Virus record (IMG/VR): IMGVR_UViG_3300003872_000014
Location: 1 to 24,855 of that record
Source of the DNA: a virus
DNA: 24,855 nt
Reading direction: 5' to 3' (one strand)
The translations under genes and the position numbers were made by a program. The notes below the pieces were generated by a model that saw only the letters and a program-made list of their open reading frames with translations, was not told where the DNA came from and made no database searches. Below, in pieces: positions 9,742-17,628 of the stretch (position 1 is the stretch's first letter; every line of letters starts with the position of its first letter).

Positions 9742-9771
9742 ATCATATCCTTTATCTTATCTATTTTGTGT

Positions 9772-9790
9772 ATTATACCATAATTTCCGT
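9772..9790 (-). promoter_or_regulatory. Sigma70-like extended -10 promoter for the ejection-protein/polymerase unit
   Basis: In transcript sense the sequence reads TTATGGTATAATACAC, with TATAAT at 9777-9772 and the extended TGG directly before it. The -35 is poor (GTGTAA at 17 bp spacing, three of six). The same core TTATGGTATAATA occurs in front of the portal gene, 12 kb away. It lies 30 nt upstream of the 230-aa start, in one of the few real gaps of the window. Confidence 0.65.
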
Positions 9791-9794
9791 AAAA

Positions 9795-11354
9795 TTACAC
9801 TTTTAGCATATCAGCTACATAGCCAATCGTCTCATCGTCGTTGCTATCATCAATAGCATACACCTTCATTTTATTTGTAGTTTTCACCTGTTGAGCCATA
9901 TTTTGCATCGGGTCTGGAGCAGATAACACATTGTATATACTCATAGTAGATGTACCAATTCTTACCAAGTTACTCAGCTCTGTTAAGTTTGCAAACCCTA
10001 CCTGTGATACAAATGCTCCAAACTGTTCCGAGAACGATGATCCTACTGCCCTTGCAGTAGCTATTGCCAGGCTATCACCAGCTGCGAGAGACGCATTCAG
10101 TACCGCCGTTTTGCCTATTGTTGCTATAGTTGTACCTATGGATAGTAGAGCACCGAGCACTTGTAGTATTTTATCGCCTGTCACTGCACCCATTGCACCT
10201 AATGCCCCACCTATAGTGGCAAGGGTCATTGTAGTAGCAGAAGCTGTCCAACCACTCAACACTCCGGCACTTATATAAGACACTACCGCTGCAACTATAA
10301 TAACTACTATTGAGATTAATGGTGTGTACCAATAACCATTTTCAACAACATTTAGTTCAAATTCATCATTCCAGTTATCTATAAAGTCAATCCTATTTTG
10401 GACCAACTCACCCGTATCCGTATAGACTAGAGGCAGATATGTTTTGTACCCATTTAATGGGTAAACAGTACCATCCCTATCTTGCCAGGTTGATGGAGTA
10501 GAAAACTGTATGCAAGTACCATCTGCATATATATTTACTTTACTTAAAGGGGTAGTCCAACTAAGCCACCTCATACCGCTAACTGATGGTCTTATTATAG
10601 CTGGAGTTACTATTTCTTGTATTATTGCTCCATGCTGTGAAGTTAGGTCAGGGATATTAGCTATCCTTGGCTCTATAGGGAACCTTTTATCTTTGTGCAA
10701 TGAAGAGTAATTTACTGACTCGGTAGTTAAATCTTTAGCTAGGGTAGTAATTGGATTTCCGTCAATATCAGTAGTGATATAATCCGACAATACAACATCA
10801 GTACTATAACCACCTGGGTAGGATATAGTTACAAACCATCCATCGCTAACAGCCTTTCCGTCAGCATCTTTATGTGTTTTTTCAAATGGTTGGCTTACTC
10901 CATTAACAAGGATCGACCCCCAAGGGCCGTATTTGTGCCAAGAACCATTCCCATTTATCCACCAACCTACATTGTCTAGTGCAGAACTAAGTTCTACTGA
11001 CTTTGGTACTATTTGACAAGTATCGTGATATATACCACTACTATCACCAGGGTTTCCATTATAATCTGAGTATGGACTTTGTCCTGCAAATAACTGGTTT
11101 AGCCCAAGGTTATTTACATCGTCTCTATCATATGGACTTCGAGATTGACTTTTTATATCATAGTGCCGTATTGGTTTAGCTATCCTGCCCTTTATCACAA
11201 TCGAGTAATTAACTAGACTTACCCTACCTTTTCTCCACAGCTGCCCATGTAGTAACTCATACATTTTCCCATAGCTAATAAGAGAGGCCAGCACGGCTTC
11301 TCTCACAGCCGCGTAAACGTCATCGTTCTTAATGCGCAGTGTAGTAATTCTCAC
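9795..11354 (-). CDS. 519-aa putative tail/virion protein with hydrophobic C-terminal half
   Basis: Residues 1-340 look soluble and beta-rich, with many Trp, Tyr, Gly and Asp (for example WWINGNGSWHKYGPWG near 131-146). At ~343-366 there is a strong transmembrane-like segment (PLISIVVIIVAAVVSYISAG). A second long Gly/Ala/Ile hydrophobic region follows at ~375-415, then an amphipathic helical tail. Such a segment in a structural gene cluster suggests a protein that enters or touches the host membrane during DNA ejection, or a minor tail component. I recognise no named family. The start is GTG 11354, 17 nt after the previous stop, with only a weak AGG upstream; a later start at residue 31 (GGGAA before ATG) cannot be excluded. 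Confidence 0.75.
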   Translation of the reverse strand: MRITTLRIKNDDVYAAVREAVLASLISYGKMYELLHGQLWRKGRVSLVNYSIVIKGRIAKPIRHYDIKSQSRSPYDRDDVNNLGLNQLFAGQSPYSDYNGNPGDSSGIYHDTCQIVPKSVELSSALDNVGWWINGNGSWHKYGPWGSILVNGVSQPFEKTHKDADGKAVSDGWFVTISYPGGYSTDVVLSDYITTDIDGNPITTLAKDLTTESVNYSSLHKDKRFPIEPRIANIPDLTSQHGAIIQEIVTPAIIRPSVSGMRWLSWTTPLSKVNIYADGTCIQFSTPSTWQDRDGTVYPLNGYKTYLPLVYTDTGELVQNRIDFIDNWNDEFELNVVENGYWYTPLISIVVIIVAAVVSYISAGVLSGWTASATTMTLATIGGALGAMGAVTGDKILQVLGALLSIGTTIATIGKTAVLNASLAAGDSLAIATARAVGSSFSEQFGAFVSQVGFANLTELSNLVRIGTSTMSIYNVLSAPDPMQNMAQQVKTTNKMKVYAIDDSNDDETIGYVADMLKV

Positions 11355-11371
11355 CAGTAGTTACCTAGTTG

Positions 11372-12121
11372 TTATACTGCATTAATTGCATTAAATGTGT
11401 CTGTAACCTGTTGAGCGGTGATACTAGCATTACCCCCAGCACCGAACATTCCTGTCATATTAGCCATTTGCTTAGCTTTTTCAATCCGTAAATTATCATC
11501 ATATACAGCAGTCTGCCTTACAGTCAATAACGCTTTTTTTAACTCTGTAGCAGCTTGATTATCTATCATAGCGATTTGTGCACCTTTAACCGACAAGTCC
11601 TTAGCACTTTGTGCGCCTTTTCTTGCGGTGTCTGCTTGTGAGGCCCTAATCTCTTCAGCTTTGAGCGCTGTAGCTTCTGTAATATCTAATTGTTGTTTAC
11701 CAAGTAAGTCTGTTTGTGCCTTTATCTCTGCTCTTTTAGCTACACCGTCTAATATAGCCTCACTTTTTTGGGTAGTCCGTAGGTCTATTTCACTTGTCAT
11801 ATTAGCAATTTGTTCAGCTTTAACTAACAAATCTTTAGCGTTTTGTGCTTGGGCTATAGTTGTATTAGCCTGTGAAGCTGCTATCTGTTCAGCCTTTAAC
11901 TTAACGTCTTTCAGTGCACTTGCTACCTGTGCATCTATTAGGGGTTGATTCTGTACCGTGCTCACTGAGACCCCTAGATTAGTTTCCATGATACTCGTCA
12001 ACATTTTCCCGTAATCAGAAGACGTTAGCCTACTCAAATCCCATTGATTATCTAGTGTGTCTTTTATACTCTGATTTAGCTCTTTATATAAATCTTTTAT
12101 TTCTTGCGTTGCTACTGCCAT
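11372..12121 (-). CDS. 249-aa Ala/Gln-rich coiled-coil virion protein, tail-tube candidate
   Basis: After a folded-looking N-terminus (~1-65) the protein becomes a long, almost uninterrupted helix of imperfect repeats such as AEQIAASQA and AQNAKDLLVKAEQIA, with Ile/Leu at heptad-like spacing. It ends in a Gly-rich turn and short helix. Repetitive AxQI helices are common in tail-associated proteins of N4-like phages, and position between the fibre genes and the ejection proteins fits N4 gp54 (tail tube). That match rests on position and texture, not on a recognised motif. ATG 12121 has AAAAGGA upstream. Confidence 0.75.
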   Translation of the reverse strand: MAVATQEIKDLYKELNQSIKDTLDNQWDLSRLTSSDYGKMLTSIMETNLGVSVSTVQNQPLIDAQVASALKDVKLKAEQIAASQANTTIAQAQNAKDLLVKAEQIANMTSEIDLRTTQKSEAILDGVAKRAEIKAQTDLLGKQQLDITEATALKAEEIRASQADTARKGAQSAKDLSVKGAQIAMIDNQAATELKKALLTVRQTAVYDDNLRIEKAKQMANMTGMFGAGGNASITAQQVTDTFNAINAV

Positions 12122-12163
12122 TTTATTTCCTTTTTATTTTTTGTTAGTATTGCTAAAGGAGTT

Positions 12164-12583
12164 TTAAGATAACCAAATATTACTCATTATTTGCCCAGAT
12201 AAGGTTAAAGCTTCTTTAAGCTCCTCTATTGTAACCACCTTTATGGAGTTATCTGCTAATTTCCACCTAGTGGTTGTTTCCCCTGTTATTGCCGCTATAG
12301 AAACAGCTCTTGCCATCCTGTCCTGTGACTTCTCATTTCCATCAAATACCTTACCGCTTGGTACCTTAACCTGTATCTTACCTACTTTATTAATTAAATC
12401 TTGTTTAGTCGGTAAATGCTTATACACTAATGCGCCATTTTCAACTACCAAATCATTTACATGAAAGTGTATACTATCCTTAATTTCCTTTGGTAAATTT
12501 AGTAAACTTACTTTAATGGAGTCATCAAATTTTGTTGGAGATATAACTTTAACCCTATTGTCCGCATTTACAGTTACATACAT
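12164..12583 (-). CDS. DUF4376-containing tail fibre accessory protein
   Basis: Residues ~70-135 match the DUF4376 pattern: VFDGNEKSQDRM, then an Ala-rich helix, W-K-L-A-D-N near 107-112 and an EELKEAL helix. DUF4376 is commonly found in proteins encoded directly downstream of phage tail fibres, where related proteins act as fibre chaperones or tip components. The N-terminal ~65 residues are a separate small beta-rich domain. The gene starts 4 nt after the fibre stop, and its Shine-Dalgarno (GGGAGG) is inside the last fibre codons, so the two are translationally tied. A fibre-assembly role is inferred. Confidence 0.75.
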   Translation of the reverse strand: MYVTVNADNRVKVISPTKFDDSIKVSLLNLPKEIKDSIHFHVNDLVVENGALVYKHLPTKQDLINKVGKIQVKVPSGKVFDGNEKSQDRMARAVSIAAITGETTTRWKLADNSIKVVTIEELKEALTLSGQIMSNIWLS

Positions 12584-12587
12584 ACTA

Positions 12588-14405
12588 TTACCTCCCAGCA
12601 GTTAGAATATAAGATACATCGAGAAAAGGGGCAAGATTCCAGGTGCCCTCTTTAGAGACGTCTAGTCGGATTATTGCGTGTGAAGAAGACGCAACAGTAG
12701 TACCGAGGACAAATGTAAATGAACCTACTGAGGTAGGACCGGAAGCGCGAGCACCAGTACACTTCACTACTTTGTCTATAATAGGATGTCCATTCGCGTC
12801 AGTACCGGAAGAAAGTACGATACTCGGTATAAAATGCACAGCTGAATTACTATCAGCAGGACCCCCGTATACCTGTATAGCTACTATCGCAGATACATTC
12901 GGCCTTACTACCCCATCTGGGTAAATAGTACTCCAAGCAGAGTACACATAATTAGGTGCAGAGGAGTTATAGGTGGCTATTGCACTGCTAGCTACTGAGA
13001 AATTATTTTGAAAAAGTTTGGTGATATCCGCAGATTTTATTTTGGCAGCAGTAACCTCTCCTGCAAGTATCTTATTTGCTGTTATAGCGTTAGCTGCGAT
13101 TTGTTGCGCCGATATACTTCCCGTAGTAATCTTACCACCATCTATAGTAGTTGTATTGGGTGCAAATACATGTGTAACTAAAGCAGCATTAGAGGTGCTA
13201 TTAGCTGTATTAGCTATACTGTATGCATTATTGGCTGTACTTACTACTGTACTTGCTGTGGTACCAGCTACTTTAGCTGTATCAGCTGCTGTATTAGCAC
13301 TTGTAACATCAGCACCGGCTTTAGGTGGATTATTACCCCACCCCATAGTACTATTTATCTGTGAAGATCCAAATGTAACAGTACCATTAAATTTAGCTGT
13401 ATGTGCTACATTATCTATTTCTAGAAAGGGTGTTGTAGCATTATTGCTATCTTCTAATGTAAACTTATTTGCATTTATTTTAAATGAGCTTTGTATACCT
13501 GTACCATCAGCAAATCCCCATCCAGTAACTGCTCCTGTATTTGGATCTGTTATTAACTTACTAGCAGCTCCAGCCCAGCCTTTAGCTATATTAGCTGTAT
13601 CATTAGCAGCTTTGTCTAAGCGTTTCCATCCAATTTGATAGCCATCATTCCAACTACCTCCATAATATTGATAAACAATACCGTCTGTGGTAGTATGTAC
13701 CATTCCTATTTTTACAGGTTCTGTACCATTCCACTCATGGAACATTCCAGCGCTTACACCTTCTTGCGCCGTTAGTCGTACTTCGGTATTACTAGCCTGT
13801 GCAGTTAGTGTGACTATATTATCGGACATTGCAGTATCAGCATTAGCCCTAGTTGTCTGTTCTGTAGTAATACCTGCACTATTATTATTTGCTATAGCCG
13901 TTAGTGTGACTATGTTATCCGCCAGAGCTTGATCGGCATTAGCCCTAGTTGTTGCTTCATTACTTATACTTGCACTATTTACAGCATCTGCCAACTTGTA
14001 GGAAGTTTCTACAGTATCCACTTTTGATGCTATAGCCTCAGTAGCTGTAGTTCTTTCACTCTTTTCAGTTGATATAGCAGCATCTGTGTAAGTATTTGCA
14101 TCTTGAAAGTGCGTACTTAGCACATTGTACATGTAAGCACTACTACTGACATTATTTGATGTAAGTAATATATCATTTTTTAAATTAGTATAGTTATTAT
14201 TTGATACAGCTTCTACATCATCTATCTTATGGTAGATAGCTGTATCACTTTCAACTAGTTGTTTATACCTAGCCCAACTTTTATCGTCTAGTTTAGGAAA
14301 CATAACATAGATATTTGGTATATACCCGATTTCAGTGGAGTCTTTTGTTATAACATTAACATTATTAGCGGTAACAGTAAATATCTGTTTCTCTAGTTCT
14401 ATCAT
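12588..14405 (-). CDS. 605-aa tail fibre (host-specificity J-like)
   Basis: Residues 1-65 form a likely attachment domain. Residues ~65-215 are coiled-coil/heptad-like Thr/Ala/Asn-rich, with two copies of a 32-residue unit (TTRANAD...DNIVTLTA, 152-170 and 184-202). At 222-265 is a small beta module (MFHEWNGTEPVKIGMVH, YYGGSW). From 290 to 345 the text (GWGFADGTGIQSSF, INANKFTL, FNGTVTFG) resembles the C-terminal part of J-like tail proteins, and 422-462 carries the IxxGKIxTGxIxAxxI pattern typical of those fibres. The last ~130 residues are a Ser/Val-rich beta domain, the probable receptor-binding tip. The start follows the 120-aa gene by 1 nt. It should trimerise and bind the host surface; receptor unknown. 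Confidence 0.88.
   Translation of the reverse strand: MIELEKQIFTVTANNVNVITKDSTEIGYIPNIYVMFPKLDDKSWARYKQLVESDTAIYHKIDDVEAVSNNNYTNLKNDILLTSNNVSSSAYMYNVLSTHFQDANTYTDAAISTEKSERTTATEAIASKVDTVETSYKLADAVNSASISNEATTRANADQALADNIVTLTAIANNNSAGITTEQTTRANADTAMSDNIVTLTAQASNTEVRLTAQEGVSAGMFHEWNGTEPVKIGMVHTTTDGIVYQYYGGSWNDGYQIGWKRLDKAANDTANIAKGWAGAASKLITDPNTGAVTGWGFADGTGIQSSFKINANKFTLEDSNNATTPFLEIDNVAHTAKFNGTVTFGSSQINSTMGWGNNPPKAGADVTSANTAADTAKVAGTTASTVVSTANNAYSIANTANSTSNAALVTHVFAPNTTTIDGGKITTGSISAQQIAANAITANKILAGEVTAAKIKSADITKLFQNNFSVASSAIATYNSSAPNYVYSAWSTIYPDGVVRPNVSAIVAIQVYGGPADSNSAVHFIPSIVLSSGTDANGHPIIDKVVKCTGARASGPTSVGSFTFVLGTTVASSSHAIIRLDVSKEGTWNLAPFLDVSYILTAGR
13804..13953. repeat. 96-nt tandem duplication inside the fibre gene
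   Basis: Segments beginning at 13804 and 13900 (both GTTAGTGTGACTAT) run in parallel and include the shared run GCATTAGCCCTAGTTGT. The period is 96 nt, exactly 32 codons, so reading frame is kept. It encodes the repeated TTRANAD...DNIVTLTA unit in the fibre shaft. Confidence 0.7.
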
Positions 14406-14406
14406 T

Positions 14407-14769
14407 TTACCCTACTTTTACAAGTCTGACTTTTGCCCTGATTTTTACCTCATTATCTAATTTTACTGATAGCGCGAAATTCAATGGGGGAGTACCATAT
14501 AGGTCTACAGCATCTTGAGTAAATACCGTAGCTGTACCATCCATATCCGCTGCAAGTATTTTAACTTGTATTCTACCTATAATACCAGTTGGCTCTATAG
14601 TTACTGTTCCTATAGTTTTATGTTCACTTGTTTTTATATTAGTGATAGAACAAACACCAGCTGCATACCCAGACAAATCTGTGCTTACCCCATCACCTTC
14701 TTTTACGTCAAAAATAAGTGTTTCATCACTATCTAATGATAGAGTTAATTCTGTGTACCCAAATGACAT
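14407..14769 (-). CDS. 120-aa small beta-rich tail-associated protein
   Basis: No family recognised. The protein is alternating hydrophobic/polar with Thr, Val, Ile and Asp, as in a single immunoglobulin-like or jelly-roll domain (TLSLDSDETLIFDV, AVDLYGTPPLNFALSVKL). It lies 1 nt before the tail fibre gene in the same unit, so a fibre-base or adaptor role is possible. ATG 14769 has a strong AGGGGG 7 nt upstream. A hairpin lies in its leader. Confidence 0.7.
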   Translation of the reverse strand: MSFGYTELTLSLDSDETLIFDVKEGDGVSTDLSGYAAGVCSITNIKTSEHKTIGTVTIEPTGIIGRIQVKILAADMDGTATVFTQDAVDLYGTPPLNFALSVKLDNEVKIRAKVRLVKVG

Positions 14770-14808
14770 GTTAATACCCCCTAATTATGTTATCTATCGT
14801 ATTCATAC

Positions 14809-14832
14809 TGAGACCCCTCTTAAGGAGCCTCA
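14809..14832 (-). other. RNA hairpin between the HeH-domain gene and the fibre genes
   Basis: In transcript sense the 24 nt fold as TGAGGCTCC / TTAAGA / GGGGTCTCA: nine base pairs (two of them G-U) closing a six-nt loop. It begins 6 nt after the 160-aa stop and ends about 40 nt before the 120-aa start. No U-tract follows, so it is not a standard intrinsic terminator. It could be a processing site, a 3'-end stabiliser or a leaky attenuator. Confidence 0.55.
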
Positions 14833-14837
14833 TATAA

Positions 14838-15320
14838 CTACGCTTTAGCACTTTCTAGTGAAATCGAATATCTTTTTCTCATCTTAACTTGACTCAACTT
14901 GGTCTGTGGGTTCATCACGTGCATTGGTATCTCAATCTCTTTCAACACATCTAGATGCCCTTGCATAACCTCTACTGGGAAGTTTAATGGAAGTATTATC
15001 TGCCCTAAATCGAAATATGTATTACTACAATTAACCGTAACACTACTAGTTTGGTTATTTTCTCTTTGATCATTATCAACTATGGTAACCAACGTCGTTT
15101 TTCTAGCTTTATCTTCAGCCTCTTTGGCTATTTGCCCCATAGTCTTTTTCCCGCTTACTACAGTCTCTTTAGCTATCGGTTGTGCTTCTTCTTCAGCTTG
15201 CTTTTCTTTAGCAACATAGAACTCATCTATTTTACTCTGTAGTTTACTTTCACCTATATTCGGACTAAATTGTAACCCTAACTCTTTTGCCTCTTGCTTC
15301 AACTCATCTAGTTTTGCCAT
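14838..15320 (-). CDS. 160-aa HeH/SAP-like domain virion protein
   Basis: Residues 4-36 (LDELKQEAKELGL...GESKLQSKIDEFY) have the helix-extended-loop-helix pattern of HeH/LEM/SAP-type domains, frequent at the start of small phage head or neck proteins. A charged Lys/Glu/Gln linker follows to ~80. The C-terminal half is a compact beta domain (LGQIILPLNFPVEVMQGHLDVL, RKRYSISLE). In N4 order this is the position of gp55, between the capsid and tail tube genes; a head-completion or tail-base role is inferred only from place. The homing endonuclease separates it from the capsid gene, and it has its own promoter at 15360-15388. Confidence 0.75.
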   Translation of the reverse strand: MAKLDELKQEAKELGLQFSPNIGESKLQSKIDEFYVAKEKQAEEEAQPIAKETVVSGKKTMGQIAKEAEDKARKTTLVTIVDNDQRENNQTSSVTVNCSNTYFDLGQIILPLNFPVEVMQGHLDVLKEIEIPMHVMNPQTKLSQVKMRKRYSISLESAKA

Positions 15321-15359
15321 TTCCTAATTCCTTTTGTTTGGTTTTTTAGTTTACTGACT

Positions 15360-15388
15360 ATTATATCATATTTATTCTTAATATGCAA
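15360..15388 (-). promoter_or_regulatory. Sigma70-like promoter for the tail/fibre unit
   Basis: Transcript-sense TTGCAT (15388-15383), a 17-bp spacer, then TATAAT (15365-15360) preceded by an extended TGA. The -35 hexamer and spacing are identical to the promoter before the 102-aa/scaffold/capsid unit. It sits between the homing endonuclease stop and the 160-aa start, 40 nt from the ATG. Confidence 0.68.
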
Positions 15389-15392
15389 CTAA

Positions 15393-16382
15393 CTATGCTG
15401 CATACCTGATATAGTGTTGTACTGTTTTGTATTTCGGCACACTTAACATCTCGTTCTGTCGGGCTACTCTAACTATCTTTGATCTATTTGCATTAATAGC
15501 CTCTGCTGCCTCTTTACCACTATTGTATCTAGTCCATCCAACATTATCCTTGGATACTTCTACTGGCTTTTCTAGCCCCTCTGAGTACAGCGTATTATCT
15601 ATTTGTTCAGCTAACTCTTGGAACTTCTCTGGTAGCTGTTTACCTAGTGTATTCATAACTATGTAACCTCTGTACCTATATGGGTTCTTTGTAACTGGAT
15701 AGCCTTTATTCATATCTTTAGTATCATTCTGTTTGGCTGCTTTACCTAACTTGCAGGCATTAACTATTGTAACTCCTAGTTCTTCCTCTATTACCTTTTT
15801 AGCATCAACTAATCTTGGAAAGTGCTGCCATTCTTTACCATCTGTGGATATAGCACAGCCTTTGTTTCTACTATCTTGTAATCCGGTTTCCCACGCATGC
15901 TTTAGGTTATCTTCATTGCTTATCCATTCTAGGTTGGTGTAGTTGTTGTTTAGTTTATTTCCATCTATGTGGTTTACTGTGAGTGTTTGATCACCTTCTA
16001 CGAAAGCTTTAGCAACTAGTCTGTGTACATACTCTTGTAGTACCTCTCCTTCATCTGTTTTTAATACTGCAGCTCTATACCCAACTTTGTTAATTGTAGG
16101 GGTTAACCATCTACTGACTATATGACTATATATTTTACCATCTGGCATAATTGAGTAACTTGTTAGATTTGGTAGCTTTCTACTTTCTGGTATTACTACT
16201 AAGCCATATTCTTCTCTTATACTCATTAACGATATACGTTTGGATTCACCCTCTAGTGTACGTAGGTTGACAGCAGGTTTATTCCTATGGTAAACGGTAG
16301 CCCTAACGTCACCGTTACCATAGTGAACTGTGTTTGTGCTTGGATTATACCAAGCGTCTTTGTACTCTTTTAACTGTATCAT
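15393..16382 (-). CDS. Free-standing HNH homing endonuclease with NUMOD-like modules
   Basis: A 329-aa protein with the layout of phage HNH homing nucleases. Residues ~70-107 form a leading beta region (PNLTSYSIMPDGKIYS, LTPTINKVGY). Residues 119-160 are the HNH core: VHRLVAKAF with H120, then N137-H138-I-D-G, N150-LEW and SNEDN. Two NUMOD1-like DNA-binding repeats follow (~176-215 and ~275-312, the second with YNSGKEAAEAI). It would nick or cut a specific site in phage DNA lacking the gene and drive its own spread. I use ATG 16382 because AAGGAG lies 5 nt upstream; a TTG 13 codons earlier is in frame but unsupported. It is lodged between capsid and the next virion gene and has its own weak promoter. 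Confidence 0.93.
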   Translation of the reverse strand: MIQLKEYKDAWYNPSTNTVHYGNGDVRATVYHRNKPAVNLRTLEGESKRISLMSIREEYGLVVIPESRKLPNLTSYSIMPDGKIYSHIVSRWLTPTINKVGYRAAVLKTDEGEVLQEYVHRLVAKAFVEGDQTLTVNHIDGNKLNNNYTNLEWISNEDNLKHAWETGLQDSRNKGCAISTDGKEWQHFPRLVDAKKVIEEELGVTIVNACKLGKAAKQNDTKDMNKGYPVTKNPYRYRGYIVMNTLGKQLPEKFQELAEQIDNTLYSEGLEKPVEVSKDNVGWTRYNSGKEAAEAINANRSKIVRVARQNEMLSVPKYKTVQHYIRYAA

Positions 16383-16409
16383 GGATACTCCTTGTAGGTT
16401 TATACAAGA

Positions 16410-16415
16410 AGTATA
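16410..16415 (-). promoter_or_regulatory. Candidate extended -10 promoter of the homing endonuclease
   Basis: Transcript-sense TTGTGGTATACT, with TATACT at 16415-16410 after an extended TGG. No good -35 at 16-18 bp (TTCGCA fits only at a 15-bp spacer). It lies 28 nt before the endonuclease ATG, in the gap behind the capsid stop. Confidence 0.45.
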
Positions 16416-16445
16416 CCACAATTCAGTTTATGCGAACCTTAAATT

Positions 16446-17612
16446 CTATTTAGAAGCCGCAGTATAAATAGCAAGTAGCTTTTCAGGTTGTAGCACGATA
16501 CCGGCATAGAACAGGTTATAACTGAAAAACCCTTGATTTCCGTATACGTTGACATTGTCAATAGCAGCTGGAGACTTAGCGTTAAACTTGATCTTACCTT
16601 TACCTTTCAAACCGACAGTTGCAAATGAACCTTCAGTTGGGAAGAGAATAGGGAATACATCAAAGTTTGTACCATTATTCTGTAAACTGCCTGTGTAACT
16701 TGCTGGAACAGCAGCACCTGCACCTGAGTAAACTACTTGGCCTTCAGACTCGATGAATCTGACTTCATGCATTTTACCAACTTCACCCTCAGCTATATTA
16801 GCAGCAGCAGCATACCTATCTACTGGCATATAGACGTATTCTTTCTCGTAACCAGAACCTCTAGTTAGTGTCTCTAAATCAGATTTTACATCAGCGCCTA
16901 TGATTGCATAGTATGCTTTAGCAACAGGAGTAGTACCAATCTTAGTTGAACCAGTAACTATAGAAGTATTCTTCTTAGCTCTATTTCTAACTAGTTTTCT
17001 TACACCTTTTCTAATCAAGTCATAACTAACTTTATCAACATCATCTGTAGAACCATCTGCAACAGCATCACCACCAACAGTAGACTTGCTAGTAGCAGTT
17101 CCACTAAACATTACTGTAGGAGTTGCTAGCATATCTAGTTGGATCAAATCCTCAACTCTACTATTAGCTAATTCACCTAACTCTTCTCTGTATCTAGTTT
17201 GGATATAGTCCTCACTGAACAATTCAACTTCATCACTATACTCAATCATCTCACCATATCTAGCAAGTGTAGTCTCGTAAGTAACTTTACTTAGTGTTCT
17301 AGTATTAACTCTTCCAGCACCCTCAGCCAATGCAGCACTAGTTAAATCAGCAGATACTGCAGCAGCATCTCTAGCAGTCAAGTAACCTTTAGCAGCGAAA
17401 TCGCCATCACTAAGTGCTCTATCATACATATGCAAGAATTTACTAATCTTGAATGTCTTACCCATTTTCTGTGGCATACTCTTTCTATCCGCAAACTGTC
17501 CGTAAACATTTACTCTATTCGCAGCTTTTATGCCTGCCCTGTCATAATAATGAACTATAGTGTTTGCACCAGCAGTACTATTAGTTCCATTACCGTATAA
17601 ATTTAAACTCAT
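16446..17612 (-). CDS. Major capsid protein, N4-gp56 family
   Basis: The 388 residues have the length and texture of the N4-gp56-type HK97-fold capsid protein (about 400 aa in N4). Family-like features include NTIVHYYDRAGIKAA near 17-31, KMGKTFKISKFLHM, the Gly/Ala/Thr segment RVNTRTLSKVTYETTLARYG, the EDYIQTRYREELGELAN helix, and a C-terminal beta section (FFSYNLFYAGIVLQPEKLLAIYTAA). It forms the icosahedral shell. The gene follows the scaffold-like gene by 16 nt with AAAGGG 6 nt before ATG. Codon use is clean and the frame intact. Confidence 0.95.
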   Translation of the reverse strand: MSLNLYGNGTNSTAGANTIVHYYDRAGIKAANRVNVYGQFADRKSMPQKMGKTFKISKFLHMYDRALSDGDFAAKGYLTARDAAAVSADLTSAALAEGAGRVNTRTLSKVTYETTLARYGEMIEYSDEVELFSEDYIQTRYREELGELANSRVEDLIQLDMLATPTVMFSGTATSKSTVGGDAVADGSTDDVDKVSYDLIRKGVRKLVRNRAKKNTSIVTGSTKIGTTPVAKAYYAIIGADVKSDLETLTRGSGYEKEYVYMPVDRYAAAANIAEGEVGKMHEVRFIESEGQVVYSGAGAAVPASYTGSLQNNGTNFDVFPILFPTEGSFATVGLKGKGKIKFNAKSPAAIDNVNVYGNQGFFSYNLFYAGIVLQPEKLLAIYTAASK

Positions 17613-17628
17613 TATTAACCCTTTTTAT

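Noticed and set aside
13018-13638. Long plus-strand ORF (206 aa) opposite the tail fibre gene
   Set aside because: Antisense shadow: hydrophobic Ala/Val/Leu translation mirrors the Thr/Ala/Asn codons of the fibre, with no ribosome-binding site. Other plus-strand ORFs (e.g. 433-894, 4068-4406, 9461-9856, 18425-18913) are rejected for the same reason.
16383-16421. TTG start 13 codons upstream for the homing endonuclease
   Set aside because: ATG 16382 has AAGGAG 5 nt upstream, and the extra residues would overlap the candidate promoter.
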